A program made the translations under genes and the position numbers. The notes below the pieces were generated by a model that worked only from the letters and a program-made list of their open reading frames with translations, was not told the origin of the DNA and made no database searches. 64,000 nucleotides of DNA from Antedon mediterranea. Taxonomy: Eukaryota > Echinodermata > Crinoidea > Comatulida > Antedonidae. The stretch covers positions 20,804,922-20,868,921 of the forward strand of contig NC_092678.1 of the NCBI RefSeq assembly GCF_964355755.1, in the 5' to 3' direction. Positions within the stretch are counted from its first letter, which is position 1. Each line of letters starts with the position of its first letter. Below are positions 30,001 to 40,600 of this stretch, in pieces.

Positions 30001-30690
30001 TATCGAGCTATTGTTGTTATACATTAATATGTGTTACTACAGTATAGTATAATCCCTATTATATTAACAAAGTACCCCCTTAAAGCGTGGTTCTCACTAG
30101 CGACGCAACACAAGGACGTAACGCAACGCAAGTGAATTGACCAATCACAAGCGATGGCTTATTCGCTTGTGATTGCTAACTGTCTATAACTTCGCTTGTC
30201 ATTGGTTAAAACGCTTGCGTTGCATTTACGTCCTTGCGTTACGTTCTAGTGGGAACCAAGCTTTATAGAGGTGTCCTCTGAATATGGGTTGATACTAGTT
30301 TAATTTAAAGTATATTTTTATTTCGTCATTCTTTTTAAAGTGTCCTCTGTATGTGTCCCATGAACTTTTTGCCTGAAATAAAATGTTAAATAATAATAAA
30401 CAATTTAAAAAATAAAAGTTCTTTTGTTTTAATGTAGGCCCGACGTGCCTGATATTCAACTCCGGGGTGCGACCAATCAAATACAGTCACATCACATGAC
30501 CAGAATGAGCAGCTCTTCCCAGAGTCCTTTGCTTTCGGAGATCACTAATATTTTGGACCAAGGCCAAGAAGAAATTGAAGAAATAGAGAAGACAATGAAA
30601 CGAGCCAGCTGGGAAGAAGGGAAGCAGCAAGTGAACGTGGGAAGACAGAAGGCATCATGGGATACCGGCATGTGGGAAGAAACTGTATAA
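9058..30690 (+). CDS. CTTNBP2: Cortactin-binding protein 2 (CTTNBP2), full length
   Basis: Scaffold that binds cortactin and the cortical actin and microtubule cytoskeleton (family knowledge). Coding exons: 9058-9129, 15160-15270, 16464-16682, 17869-17976, 18223-19582, 25520-25708, 25982-26081, 26272-26422, 26519-26680, 26882-26993, 27158-27318, 27484-27598, 27691-27860, 28058-28144, 28235-28334, 28500-28707, 28837-29133, 29250-29416, 29577-29744, 29867-29945, 30438-30690. All phases agree, giving 1462 residues (human about 1660, from memory). Order: CortBP2 coiled coil, about residues 25-310 (MEKQLSEVDVEREQLKAKFN is characteristic); Ser/Pro-rich linker with the cortactin-SH3-type motif GNPPPIPPNKP; ankyrin repeats, about 624-860 (for example TGCTPLHIAAERGHVECLQ); C-terminal half with GPPGCCKS (about 1021-1028) and LVLDGLDQ (about 1090-1097). 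The first ATG follows an acceptor at 9028, so the 5' UTR is spliced. The first and last exons are the least certain. Confidence 0.93.
10455..10700. repeat. Trinucleotide (ATC)n microsatellite in CTTNBP2 intron 1
   Basis: About 245 bases of imperfect ATC/CAT repeat, interrupted by TTA and ACC variants. It opens long His-rich frames on the plus strand and Met/Asp-rich frames on the minus strand, which are repeat artefacts. It lies deep in intron 1. Confidence 0.95.
12438..14535. mobile_element. hAT-like DNA transposon, non-autonomous or decayed
   Basis: The left end reads CAGGGCTGCAAATTAA and the right end is its reverse complement, giving 16-bp terminal inverted repeats 2.1 kb apart. GGTGA directly flanks both ends (12433-12437 and 14536-14540), a 5-bp target duplication. 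The CAGGG start is typical of hAT elements, although classical hATs duplicate 8 bp. The interior is GC-richer than the surrounding intron, with poly-C tracts at 14281 and 14360. I recognise no transposase in any frame; the longest internal frame (12627-12923, minus) has no familiar motif. Confidence 0.75.
19583..19608 (+). other. Alternative 3' terminus of CTTNBP2 (read-through of exon 5 donor)
   Basis: If the donor at 19582/19583 is not used, the frame runs eight more codons (GITNNQPS) to TAG. This gives a 631-residue protein with only the coiled coil and proline-rich part. An AATAAA sits at 20135-20140, about 530 bases downstream, inside the 5.9-kb intron. Vertebrate brain CTTNBP2 short forms and the paralogue CTTNBP2NL have about this length and domain content (from memory). 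Use of this end is inferred. Confidence 0.45.
20261..20378. repeat. Nested direct repeats in CTTNBP2 intron 5
   Basis: A 29-bp outer repeat occurs at 20261-20289 and again at 20350-20378. Between them, a 24-bp inner repeat containing GTCATGTGACCAACAT occurs twice (20291-20314, 20316-20339). It lies just downstream of the possible short-isoform stop. Confidence 0.85.
20732..20830. mobile_element. Decayed copy of the CTTGGTTCCCACTAG MITE
   Basis: The left terminus (TTGCTTGGTTCCCA) and the interior TCAATCACAAG resemble the copy at 30081-30265. No right terminus is recognisable. Confidence 0.45.
23435..23484. repeat. 19-bp tandem repeat, about 2.5 copies
   Basis: Poly-A followed by TTAATAATGGT recurs with a 19-base period in CTTNBP2 intron 5. 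Confidence 0.85.
23936..24162. repeat. 81/84-bp tandem repeat, about 2.7 copies
   Basis: Units begin AAAATGTGAGGATCAGATA at 23936, 24017 and 24101. The second and third units share a 3-base insertion absent from the first, so the third probably arose from the second. Located in CTTNBP2 intron 5. Confidence 0.9.
24913..25490. promoter_or_regulatory. Cluster of four octamer motifs (ATTTGCAT)
   Basis: Perfect ATTTGCAT occurs at 24913, 25244, 25400 and 25483, all in the same orientation, in the last 600 bases of CTTNBP2 intron 5. This is the POU-homeodomain octamer on the reverse strand (ATGCAAAT). Regulatory function is inferred from clustering alone. Confidence 0.35.
28058..28707 (+). other. 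P-loop NTPase-like core of CTTNBP2 (exons 14-16)
   Basis: Exon 14 encodes LVEQYRNVVFYGPPGCCKSH, which matches an AAA-type Walker A (GPPGxGKS) except that the second-to-last glycine is Cys. Exon 16 encodes PILVLDGLDQ, a Walker B-like hydrophobic strand ending in Asp, followed 40 residues later by a CIIATMNR strand that resembles sensor 1. Spacing between the motifs is about 70 residues, normal for AAA/STAND NTPases. Nucleotide binding is inferred. Confidence 0.55.
29139..29205. mobile_element. Fragment of the AAGCTCTGTCTACACTATC MITE
   Basis: CGCTCTGTCTACACTATCC and the following TGATATGCCCAAATATG match the left half of the family (compare 47009-47147). It starts only about six bases after the donor of CTTNBP2 exon 17; the right terminus is missing. 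Confidence 0.6.
30081..30265. mobile_element. MITE, intact copy of the CTTGGTTCCCACTAG family
   Basis: A 185-bp palindromic element flanked by TA. The left arm has GCGTGGTTCTCACTAGCGAC and the right arm is the reverse complement of AAGCTTGGTTCCCACTAG. The inner arms, with GACGTAACGCAACGCAAG, also match. Located in the last CTTNBP2 intron. Confidence 0.8.
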
Positions 30691-33299
30691 TCTAAAGATG
30701 GTAAAAGAAATTTACATACCTGACATGATTTGTTAAACTGTTATGAGAGAGTAAATTTGATTGGTTAGTTAATATGAGAGACTCATATTGATATGAGAAG
30801 CAATATTTGATTGGATGTAAATTACCATATTTATAGGTGAAGTGTGATCACTGCAAAAACATTTTTTAAACATGTTACATGAACCGAGAGTATATCTAAA
30901 CGAATGTAGATAAAAAAGGAAAAATGCTGTTCTAACTACAAGTTTTATTAATTAATTAATTAACTAATTAAGTAAGAACCACTACTTACTGCATGAGCTA
31001 TTTATAATGTAATTATGTCCAGGTTTTTTAAGAAAATTGAAGTTTAAAAAAAAATTAAAATATGGTGGGTTGTTTTTATTGTAAATATTATAATATAAAA
31101 AGTTTTTATGTATATTGTTCATGGCGTGGCTTTGAAATATCATGTATTGTGTGTATGTATCGTGATGTTAGTGTAAATATTATATAATATAAATGTAATG
31201 CATTTTAGCAAAACATTCAATAGGTGTAAGGTTTTAAATAGGGATCAAAATTATTTTACTGCAGTAACTCCACTTTCTTGCTGCAATAACATTGGTATTT
31301 CAATATAGAAGGCAGTCTGCAATGTGTATGATTGTCAAAAAAATCTAGGTAACAGAGTAAACGAAATGTGATTACTGCAGTTACTGCAGTAGAATAATTT
31401 GGATATGGTCTCTTGCAGCATAGTATAAAGCTTATTAGACGCTATGCTCTAGGATTCTGTTATGGGTGATACAGTGTGTTACGTAAGGGGCGATGAGTGT
31501 GACATCTTAATGTTGTATTAATAATGTGACTAAAATATACAATTTGGTGGAATAGAAGTGACAGTCTGGCCTTTGATAATATATTACTAAACCGGAAAGG
31601 GTAACATTTTAGTTGAGTTGAGGAATTATATGTACTGTATTTTGCATTATTAATTTTCATTTTTGTCATTTAACTGGTTTTATTGGGGAAAAAACACTAG
31701 GAATTATTATCATCAAGCCTGTCTTACAAACAATGCATGATCTAAATATTACATTTTAACATTAATGCCTTGACGGACAACTGGAAATATAATGATATAC
31801 CTTTAGACATATTCTACTCTACTTACAGTAAATAACCCTAGTATTATGGGTACCTAAGTTGCTAAAAAATTGTTTGGCACTTGTTAATATAAGTATGTAT
31901 TCAAGTTTGCAAAAACTATGTTAGAAACTAAATGTTAGTACCTTAGGCACTCAATTGAAGCCAGATTCCATGTTAATTTGTATTTATAAGTCTGTTCATT
32001 CCTAACCTTGTTATTTTAAGTAAGTATATAACACTACTCAGAATAATTATAACTAATGTTTGATTAATGTGTATTTATATATATGTGACTAGCTGTATGT
32101 AATATTCATACCTCCACAGAAAGACATTTTGAACTTAGAGGGAGTCTTTAATGAGAGGACATTTTTTATTGAATATTTTAATTAATATGGAATGGTAAAA
32201 TATCAATTATATTAATTAGAGCCAACAGTAGTTTTTGTTATTTATTAATAATTTTATCATAATAATTATTATATTTAATATACTTTTTATGTGAGTGAAA
32301 TTAAGTATTTAGATTTTTTTTGTATGATGTCATTAATATTCCATAACATATTTATTAATATTTATTTATAATTAGCATTTTCACAATTTAGTTGATGTTG
32401 ATTGCTGAAAAAGCATAAAAAGCAACAAAATCATAAATGCATTTTATCAAATAGTACATGGACATTATTTGTTGAAACATGGGCGTGGTCTTATATTAAA
32501 CACACCTTAAAATCAACCTTCAATGGGTGTGGTCTGATATTTAATCCACTCTTTTTACAGATCTTGGTATTTCTCTGTTAGTATGTTCGTTAGATTAATG
32601 TCATTGGATATTTAAACATATTATTTTATCATAATTTACTTTAGTGTTTTTTTGGTAGAAAAAGAATTACTGTTTATGTGTGTACAAACAACAAGGATAT
32701 TGTTTTTGATTTCAAAGTAATGGACATATTTTGTAGTATCATTTTTCATTATGTAATTTTTCTAATATTTTTTCTGTCAAAACTAAATGCAAATGTATCA
32801 TTAGACACCTTTTATTTATATTTCTTAAAATATACTGATGTGGACAGGGCTTATAATGATGTAATCATGATAAACACGGCAAAATTACTTATAGTTTTTA
32901 TACTGTGTGGACATGCTGTAGAATTGCCGATATGTGATTTGTTTTTATTTATGACATAACCTTGCCTTAATAGTGTGTTTTATTGGGGAAGATTGAAACT
33001 ACACACTCTTCCCTGGCTTTATAGTATTCATTCATATATATATTTGTTGTAACAAAGATAACATAAACAATACATACACAACTCCACAGTAATAACCTCG
33101 GACAAGCATTGGTGTAATTACTGGGAAAAGTGTTTTTTATTTTAGTATATAAGTTTTAATATGGTTTATAATGACCTACGAAACGTATATTATGAAACAT
33201 TATAACATACAGTATTTAAGAATTGTATGAACGTTAAGTATCTATTTGGTAATTAGTTGATGCTCTACATAACTTTGGGAGTGGAGTTGTAAATTGTCA

Positions 33300-33392
33300 T
33301 GAGAAAAAACCCTGACATATGACAGGACTTGAACCCAGGACCCTTAGATTGGTAGCCAAGCATCATAACCACCAAGCCACAGCTCCACTCCA
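33300..33392 (-). mobile_element. tRNA-derived SINE head (family 1)
   Basis: On the minus strand, TGGCTTGGTGGTTATGATGC resembles an A box and GGTTCAAGTCC matches the polymerase III B box, with tRNA-like spacing. A homologous plus-strand copy is at 44384-44475. It does not fold as an intact tRNA gene by eye. Confidence 0.6.
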
Positions 33393-33630
33393 CTTTCATA
33401 ATATCGTTTTGTCGGTACCATAATTCTTCACATGTTTAGTATCATATTTTAACCAGCTTTTAACGATTGAGTTTTTATTTGAGTTTACAGAAAAGCGGTC
33501 TCTTTTAAGTGGACTGTAAAAAATATCGCTTTACTGTGATTCGCAATTAAAACAAACTCAGTCAAAGAATATCTGCTATCGATACTCACACCACCATTTG
33601 GCAGTCATTACCCACCTCTAGAAAGGTTAA

Positions 33631-33672
33631 CACGCGCGTGTAAACGTTGATACCCATTGTACGCGCGCGTAC
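33631..33672. repeat. Two CG-rich perfect palindromes
   Basis: CACGCGCGTG (33631-33640) and GTACGCGCGCGTAC (33659-33672) are both perfect palindromes of alternating purine-pyrimidine, centred 30 bases apart, about 1 kb upstream of the WASL start codon. Confidence 0.7.
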
Positions 33673-34539
33673 TCTTTGTCCCGTTGTGCGTGTCGCTAAT
33701 CCATTTATAGGTATTATACTCAAAAAGATATCGACTTATCCACTCATATTGTATAGAACGAAATGATACTGACTTCACTATAACTTTATTGACCTGACGT
33801 GCGTAGTTCAGTTGTAGGCCCAGTATGGGCCTAAACCTATACGTATCTGTTGTGCAATTGAAGTAGGGTAAATCTGTATAATTGTTAGCTTAGTTTGTGG
33901 TCACGATTAAACAACACAGATTATACTGTTTTTATTTCCATGACTTCTGCTGTATTTAGCGATGTAACATGGAACTGCAATAAACAGTGGTGCTAGATTA
34001 ATTAGTGTCTGTTATTCTTTTTTGTGTATTTTATTCATATTGTTGTTTTTTATTGCCAATCAAATTAGCGTCACAAAAACATGAAATAAACCAAAACAAA
34101 AGAAAGACTGAGATGAAGGGGACAAAAAAGTACGTTTGTGACTTCATTTCAGGTTACATTAAGAATTTTAAAAAGATAATGAAATATAAAAACGTATACA
34201 AACTATTAAAATATAAAAATATTAATAAATAAATAAAATTACGTTTAAATTAAGAATTAAGATTGTTTAGGAATGTGGAGAATGTGTGTGTGTATCTTTG
34301 AGTGACATATTCGTCTTATTTCCGGGATTTCATCATAAAGACAGTTCAAAAGTTTAAAGCGAATCAGCAAAAAATAGCCCTGATTTTGAGACCAAAAAAG
34401 AGAAAGAACACGTTGTCATTTTAAAATTTAAATAGTCAAGCTGGGTACGGTATCGCAGGTGGGTTGGTGTGTGGACATTTAGTTCCAAAAAGTTTGTACA
34501 AGAGGGAACTATAGAGGGGGTGATTTTTGTTCAATTTTG

Positions 34540-34637
34540 AAAGCGGAAGTGAAAATAAATTTGACGGCGATCGAGTGTTGTTTTTGCAAAATTAGTGGTC
34601 AGTTTTACCGGCCAAGTTGTCAGAAACTGCTGCTAAA
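34540..34637 (+). promoter_or_regulatory. Probable WASL promoter / 5' UTR with ETS site
   Basis: GCGGAAGTG at 34543-34551 is a strong ETS/GABP consensus, common in TATA-less housekeeping promoters, about 90 bases before the ATG. No TATA box is visible. The exact transcription start is unknown. Confidence 0.35.
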
Positions 34638-37600
34638 ATGACACAATCACAGAGAAAATCTGTGCAAAATAACGTACAATGTTCACTGCTTAATCATCAA
34701 GAAAATGATCAAGTGTTTAAGCTCTTGGGGAAAAGATGTGTTGTAAGTAAATTCGTGGGAGTGTTTATTTTTTTTTACGCCTGGCGAGCTAGGCTAGCCT
34801 CTAGCCTAGGCCTGGCAGCAGCTAAAGCTTTAGCCTAGATAAGGATAATCTCTTCCTGGTTGATTTTCTCACGGTTATTTGTGGACTATGGGTACTGAGT
34901 TTTGGCGTAGTGTACTACATGGGTCTTTTACTTCCAATGAGGTGGTGAGAATGAGTGCCAAACAAAAATAAAACAAACCAGAAATTTAAGAAATGAGACT
35001 GACTCTCTTTTTTTTAAAAAAAGACCTCCGAAAAAGGGAAAACTTGGGGGAAACCCACATACAGTACAAAAGCACAGCTACAGTATGCAACAGACTGCTT
35101 GTATTGTGTTTGTAGGCTAGAGTATTACATCATAATTTTATCGGTAATTTGTACATACATTAATGCTTTTAACATTGTCGTAATTAATTGTAGGCCCTAC
35201 TCCAAGGCCAATACCATATTATTAATATGTTTTCATCATTTTGTTATACTACTATTTGTAACTTTTTCATAATTTTAGACTCTAGCAACCTCTGTTGTTC
35301 AAGTGTTTCTGGCAAAGAGTGGAAGTTCGTGGGTAAAGCAATGTTGTGGCGTAGCGTGTTTCGTAAAAGATAACCCAAACAGATCATACTACATCCGAGT
35401 ATACGATATCTTAGTAAGTACTGTATACGATATCTTAGTAGGTACTTCCTAGCACAGCTTTTAATTAATTCATGTATTTTGCTGTAATGGTTAGGACCTC
35501 TCCCTGAGAGAGGTGCATCAGTTAAAAATAATTATTGATGCAGGGGTGCGTCAAAAATCCTAAATGATACAATGGTGTGTCAATGTCCGTCACTTTACCA
35601 CCCACTACCATCATGAGCAACATGGGGTTGTGTAGTTGGTCATACAATTGACAATGCATTATTGTTATTCATAAATTCACATGTCATCATGTACAATGAT
35701 ATCTTGATCATATTTAATCATCAAGATTAGATCATCTAGTGTGCTCTATGATTGACTTTCAGAATAATCCCCATCGAGCGAAATGATTAAAATAATTTAC
35801 ATTTTACATCAGTAATACACATTAAATGACAAATATCTTCTTTGTAAAAGAATGTTATAGTTACTTACTCAAGATATATTGGTGACTAAGTATTTCTACA
35901 AACAATTTATCAATAAATAAAAAGATAGAGGAATGATTCACCTTGTTTTCACCAAGTGTGACGTTTAATATAAACCAGTTATTCTCTCTGTATCAAAAAG
36001 TCTTCTTTGATCGATTGATTTTTGTTTTACTGAGTGAAAGTAGAAATTGATTAATGCAGTTGTTCAAATTCTATTGTGTTAATATATTTCATGTAATAAT
36101 GAGTCTTAAAATGTTGGCCTAACATGAGTCTAGACCTCAGTATCTACAGTAGGCTGCCACCTACTACTGTATGACCTATGTAACTTTGACATGATGCGAG
36201 TTTTCTCAAGTTTACTGTACAAATATCCCGCACAAAATGTTGTTAAAGTCAGTGTTGATGAAAACCATACAGTGTACTGTATATTCTCCTGACCTAAAGT
36301 TTTAAAAAAAACTTCCTTTATTATAATTGGCAATCACACCATTTTAAACGAAACAATTTACTTTTTGTAGGTTTGTAATTCACCACATCCAAATTATAGT
36401 AGGTCTACCTGGAAACATCAATATAGCGTGTCACAGGCCCATGTACCATCATTAATCATAAAGTTAAACTAGGCTGTATCGGAGTAAACTTTTAATGATT
36501 ATTTCCAATAACTAGTCATTACATACAGTATGAATTAAAGGAATAAGTACGGAAATAGTTGTAAATTGTCATTAAAGATGGTTACGTATAAATTAAAGAA
36601 ATTTAAAGGAAATCGTTGACAGTTATTGTTCAGTGAATCAGCCATACTAACTTCTCTTATATCTCCATTATGATGCAAATTTTAAAATGTGTCATCACAA
36701 AGGGATTTCCAGTCTGTAAATTCTCTCTAATTGTTCAACAATATCCTTACAGGTAAACGTAAAACTGTCCGGAAATGTACGTCTTATGGACTTCCTGGGC
36801 AATATTCAAAACATATCAAAGACCTTTTATTTCCATCACCTATGATTCAATTAATATCTTACAAAAATACCGACAAAAATATACTCATTCAAAACTTTCA
36901 AAACAAACTGTCTTCCGATTGGTCTGATGGAAGTGATATTTATTTCTTGTGACATTGTAAAACCAAACAGTTCTTAATAAACACCCTTCTGCCAAGCTGT
37001 GTTGATGTGAATATACTTTATACCTTGATATTTTTATTTGGATTTACTGTTGATAATTGCAAGGGATGATTTCATTACTGAAAACTGTGAAATATGATAT
37101 TGTAAGTTTGATATCTTTTTTTTTTTGACTTGCAAAGTTCTGTTGAAATGGTTACCTTAAGCATGTGGGATAATGTTGAGGTTTATTTAGGGGGTCATAT
37201 TAGGGTGCTTTCGAATTGAGCCGACCAATCTCATGTTAATTCATGACAAGACATTGGTATTTGCTTCCTCACTAGATTCTTGAACACAGTTTTGGAGGTT
37301 TCTAAGGTTGAGTTGACACCCAACCAACCAACACTGTCCAGGTCCTTGGAAATATTTCATTTTTTCAACTTCAAATTTATTTTCAAATAGTAATTGTTGC
37401 AATGATCCACCCATATTTGGAAGAGAGGTGTAGGGCAAGACAGTGTCCAGGTACTTGAAAATAGCTCCCCATTCAAGTTCAAATTTATTGTCAAATACAT
37501 ACAGTAGTAATTGAAATGTGTTGCAATGATCCACCCATATTTGGAAGAGAGGGGGAGGGCGAAACACTTTCCAGGTCCTTGAAAATAGCTCCTTATTGTT

Positions 37601-40600
37601 CAAGTTCAAATTTATTGTCAAATACGTAGTAATTGAAATTTATTGCAATGATCCACCCATATTTGGAAGAGAGGGGGAGGGCAACACACTGGAGGTCCTT
37701 GAATAGCTTCATATTTTTGCAATAATCCACCCATACTTTCGGAATATTTCAACAGAACATTGCATGTAAAATATATATTTTCTTCATTTTATTTAACTAA
37801 ACATTATTTTATAGAAAAATCTTATGGTTTGGGAACAAGAGCTTTACAATCAATTTAAGTACAAGAAACCAAGACCATTTTTTCATACATTTTCTACAGA
37901 TGTAAGTAAAACGTGGTTGGTCACTGGAAAATAATGGAGAGTTACTGTAGCTGGATTATTGATTTCCTTTGTTTATTTTATTGATCAGCTTAGAAACAAT
38001 ACCATAACAACAAAGGAAAATGAAAAAATCCTGACACTTACAAGTTTTTGTATAAAAATGTATTTTTTTGTAATAATTAGATGTAATGTTTGTCTGAAGT
38101 TTAGAGTGATACAGATACTATATATTTATTATCCAATTATTATATAATTTCCTTCTTTGCACTGAAGAAGAGCTAGATGCTCTGCAATTTATTTTTGGCT
38201 GTTCTACTTTATTGTTTGATTTTAAGCTATTTGCTTTTTTTAATTTGTATCTCCATTGAGATCCAGACACTGATACCCACAGCATGATCATTTTTCAGTA
38301 ATTTGCCTTTAGATTAATATAATTATATATAGTATTAATTATAGTATATTTATATATATATTTTCATTTTTAGACCTGCTGGGCAGGACTGAATTTCGCA
38401 AGTGACCTAGAAGCGGAAAACTTTGGTGGTGTTATTTTAGAAAAGATCAGCTTAAAACAGCAAAGACGAGGTACAGTATTATAAACAGTTTTGTCAATTT
38501 CTCTTTAGTTAGCGACACAACTATTGATGGAACATCCCTATCAAGGGTACATTTTCATGTGAAATGAAGGAAGAGAAAATATATGTGTCTACACTATGGC
38601 CAACCCCTATTCAGGGGATACTTTGTTGTGTTCCGAAGGGGGTTCCTTAATAGATCTTCTACTGGAACTTAAAAATGACTATAGTAGTAAACGAAATCTT
38701 GAAGCTGACGAGCTATTACAAGACTGAAATACTTGGAGAAGATTTCTTAAATACCAGTAGCAGACCCGTACCATAAAGTTGGGGAGGTCGTTTTCATGAC
38801 AGACTCGGAATACAGACCTGAATATTGGTGTATACATAGATTTGAAGAAATTTAAATATTGTTGCTGGATTGTCTGTTTTAATTGCTTCTTGAGTCACCG
38901 TTGTTGAGCACTTTCTATCTTTATTGTTAATACTTCCTTGAATACAACACAAGATATCTTAAAGGCCCATTTACACTAGGACGATAACGATGGACGATAA
39001 ATATATAAACATGCATTTTTTTTACATAAAACAAAATAAATTAGAAAGGTTTTCGTTCTAGAACTATAGGATAATTATTTAGGCTGTCTTTGATAAAAAT
39101 AATATTTTTAAAATTCCAATCAAATGACGTCATGATAAATAAAAACAATAAAATCGTTGTATTGTCACGATATTATTGCTCTTACTAATCATGACGTCAT
39201 TTGATTGGACGTGTGAAAATATCATTTTCATCAAAGGAAGCATAGAAGGTTATTCTATAGTTCTAGAATGAACAGTTTTTAAATTTCTTTTGTTTTATGT
39301 ATGAAAAATGCACATTTGTCTATTTATCGTCGATCGTTATCGTCCTAGTGTGAATGGGCCTTTAATCATTAATATTATGCAGTGTTTTTAAGTTTCTCAC
39401 AACTTCCTTCTTCCTAAACACAGACAAACGTCGACAGGCGCCACCAGTTCCTCCAAGTAACCAAGGATCGAACGCTCCTCCTCCATTGCCTGGTAAGTCC
39501 ATAATTTCCTCAACAATTTCCTAAATTTCTTAGCATGACAACTGTCCGTTATTAATTAGGTATTTTGTGTCTTTTATAATGATTTTACATTATTTTTAAA
39601 TGAAAAATGAAAACAAATTTAGTAAAAATAAAGTCATAATTGCAAATTCAGTTTTCTTACTTTTGTTTTTAAGTTTTATTTAAGATGAAATAAAGAATTA
39701 GCATAATAAGTTTAGCATTCACGGATAATCACAACATTTATTTTTTATAAAATTTGAGATATTACATTCTTGTTCATGTGATTAGACAGTCACATGACAG
39801 CAGCTCAATGAGGTCAGCCTAGAGTGTAGAAGAATTTATATCATGCAAACTCCGTAAATTATAAATTTCATTTATAATTTAAATAACTGTATTTTCTTTA
39901 ATAACCAATGCGACATTTCACGCTCCATATTTGATTATTTAACCATCAACTTCTTCAGTTCATCGAAGTAAATCGGTGCACGCACCTTCACGTCCCGCAC
40001 CTAGACTGAGTTCTTCCCCAAGTTTACGAGGTACAGTACGACCCCAATAGGCTGCTATGCTATTAGTAGTCTTGCTTGTGCTTAAGTATATTTCAAGTTT
40101 TGCATTCTAGCTTCATGGAGACTCTTTTATTGTTTTATGTTTGTGACTGTGTGTGTGTGTTTTTATGCACTGTGTGAGGTTTGTGGGCGTGTACCTACAG
40201 TACTGTGTATGCTTCTTTCGACATTTGATAGCCAGTTGTTTCTGACATGTTTGCGCGTGTGTGTATTTTTGTTTTTACATATTACCTTACCCTCTATAGG
40301 ACATTAAGTTGGGTGATTGAGATGTGGAGCGAAGTATCCAGGTTTGTGTATGGTATGCTATGTAAGGACGTTTTGCGTGTATGATTTGAGGGAGGAAACT
40401 CTATGGAGTTGGGAGGGCCGGCCCTGAGGTTGGGGAGAAGCATAGCCTGTTGGAATGCTACAGTATGTAAGGGTATTGTACATGTTGTAGAACTTGAGTG
40501 AGGACACCCTGGGGAGATGGGAGAGAAATAGCCTATTGGTATGCTATTTAAGGACGTTGCGTGCATGTGGGGGCACCCTGCAAAGGGGGAGACAGCCCAG

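Larger units (their letters stand above)
30691..34637. other. CTTNBP2 3' UTR and WASL upstream region
   Basis: There is no coding exon I can support. The first part should be the CTTNBP2 3' UTR; ATTAAA at 31054 followed by a T/G-rich stretch is a weak poly(A) candidate. A tRNA-like SINE lies at 33300-33392 and CG palindromes at 33631-33672. The last few hundred bases should contain the WASL promoter and 5' UTR. The rest is AT-rich sequence with no pattern I recognise. Confidence 0.5.

Noticed and set aside
33300-33392. A functional tRNA gene
   Set aside because: A- and B-box-like segments are present, but the arms do not pair as a cloverleaf and a homologous copy exists at 44384, so a SINE head is more likely.
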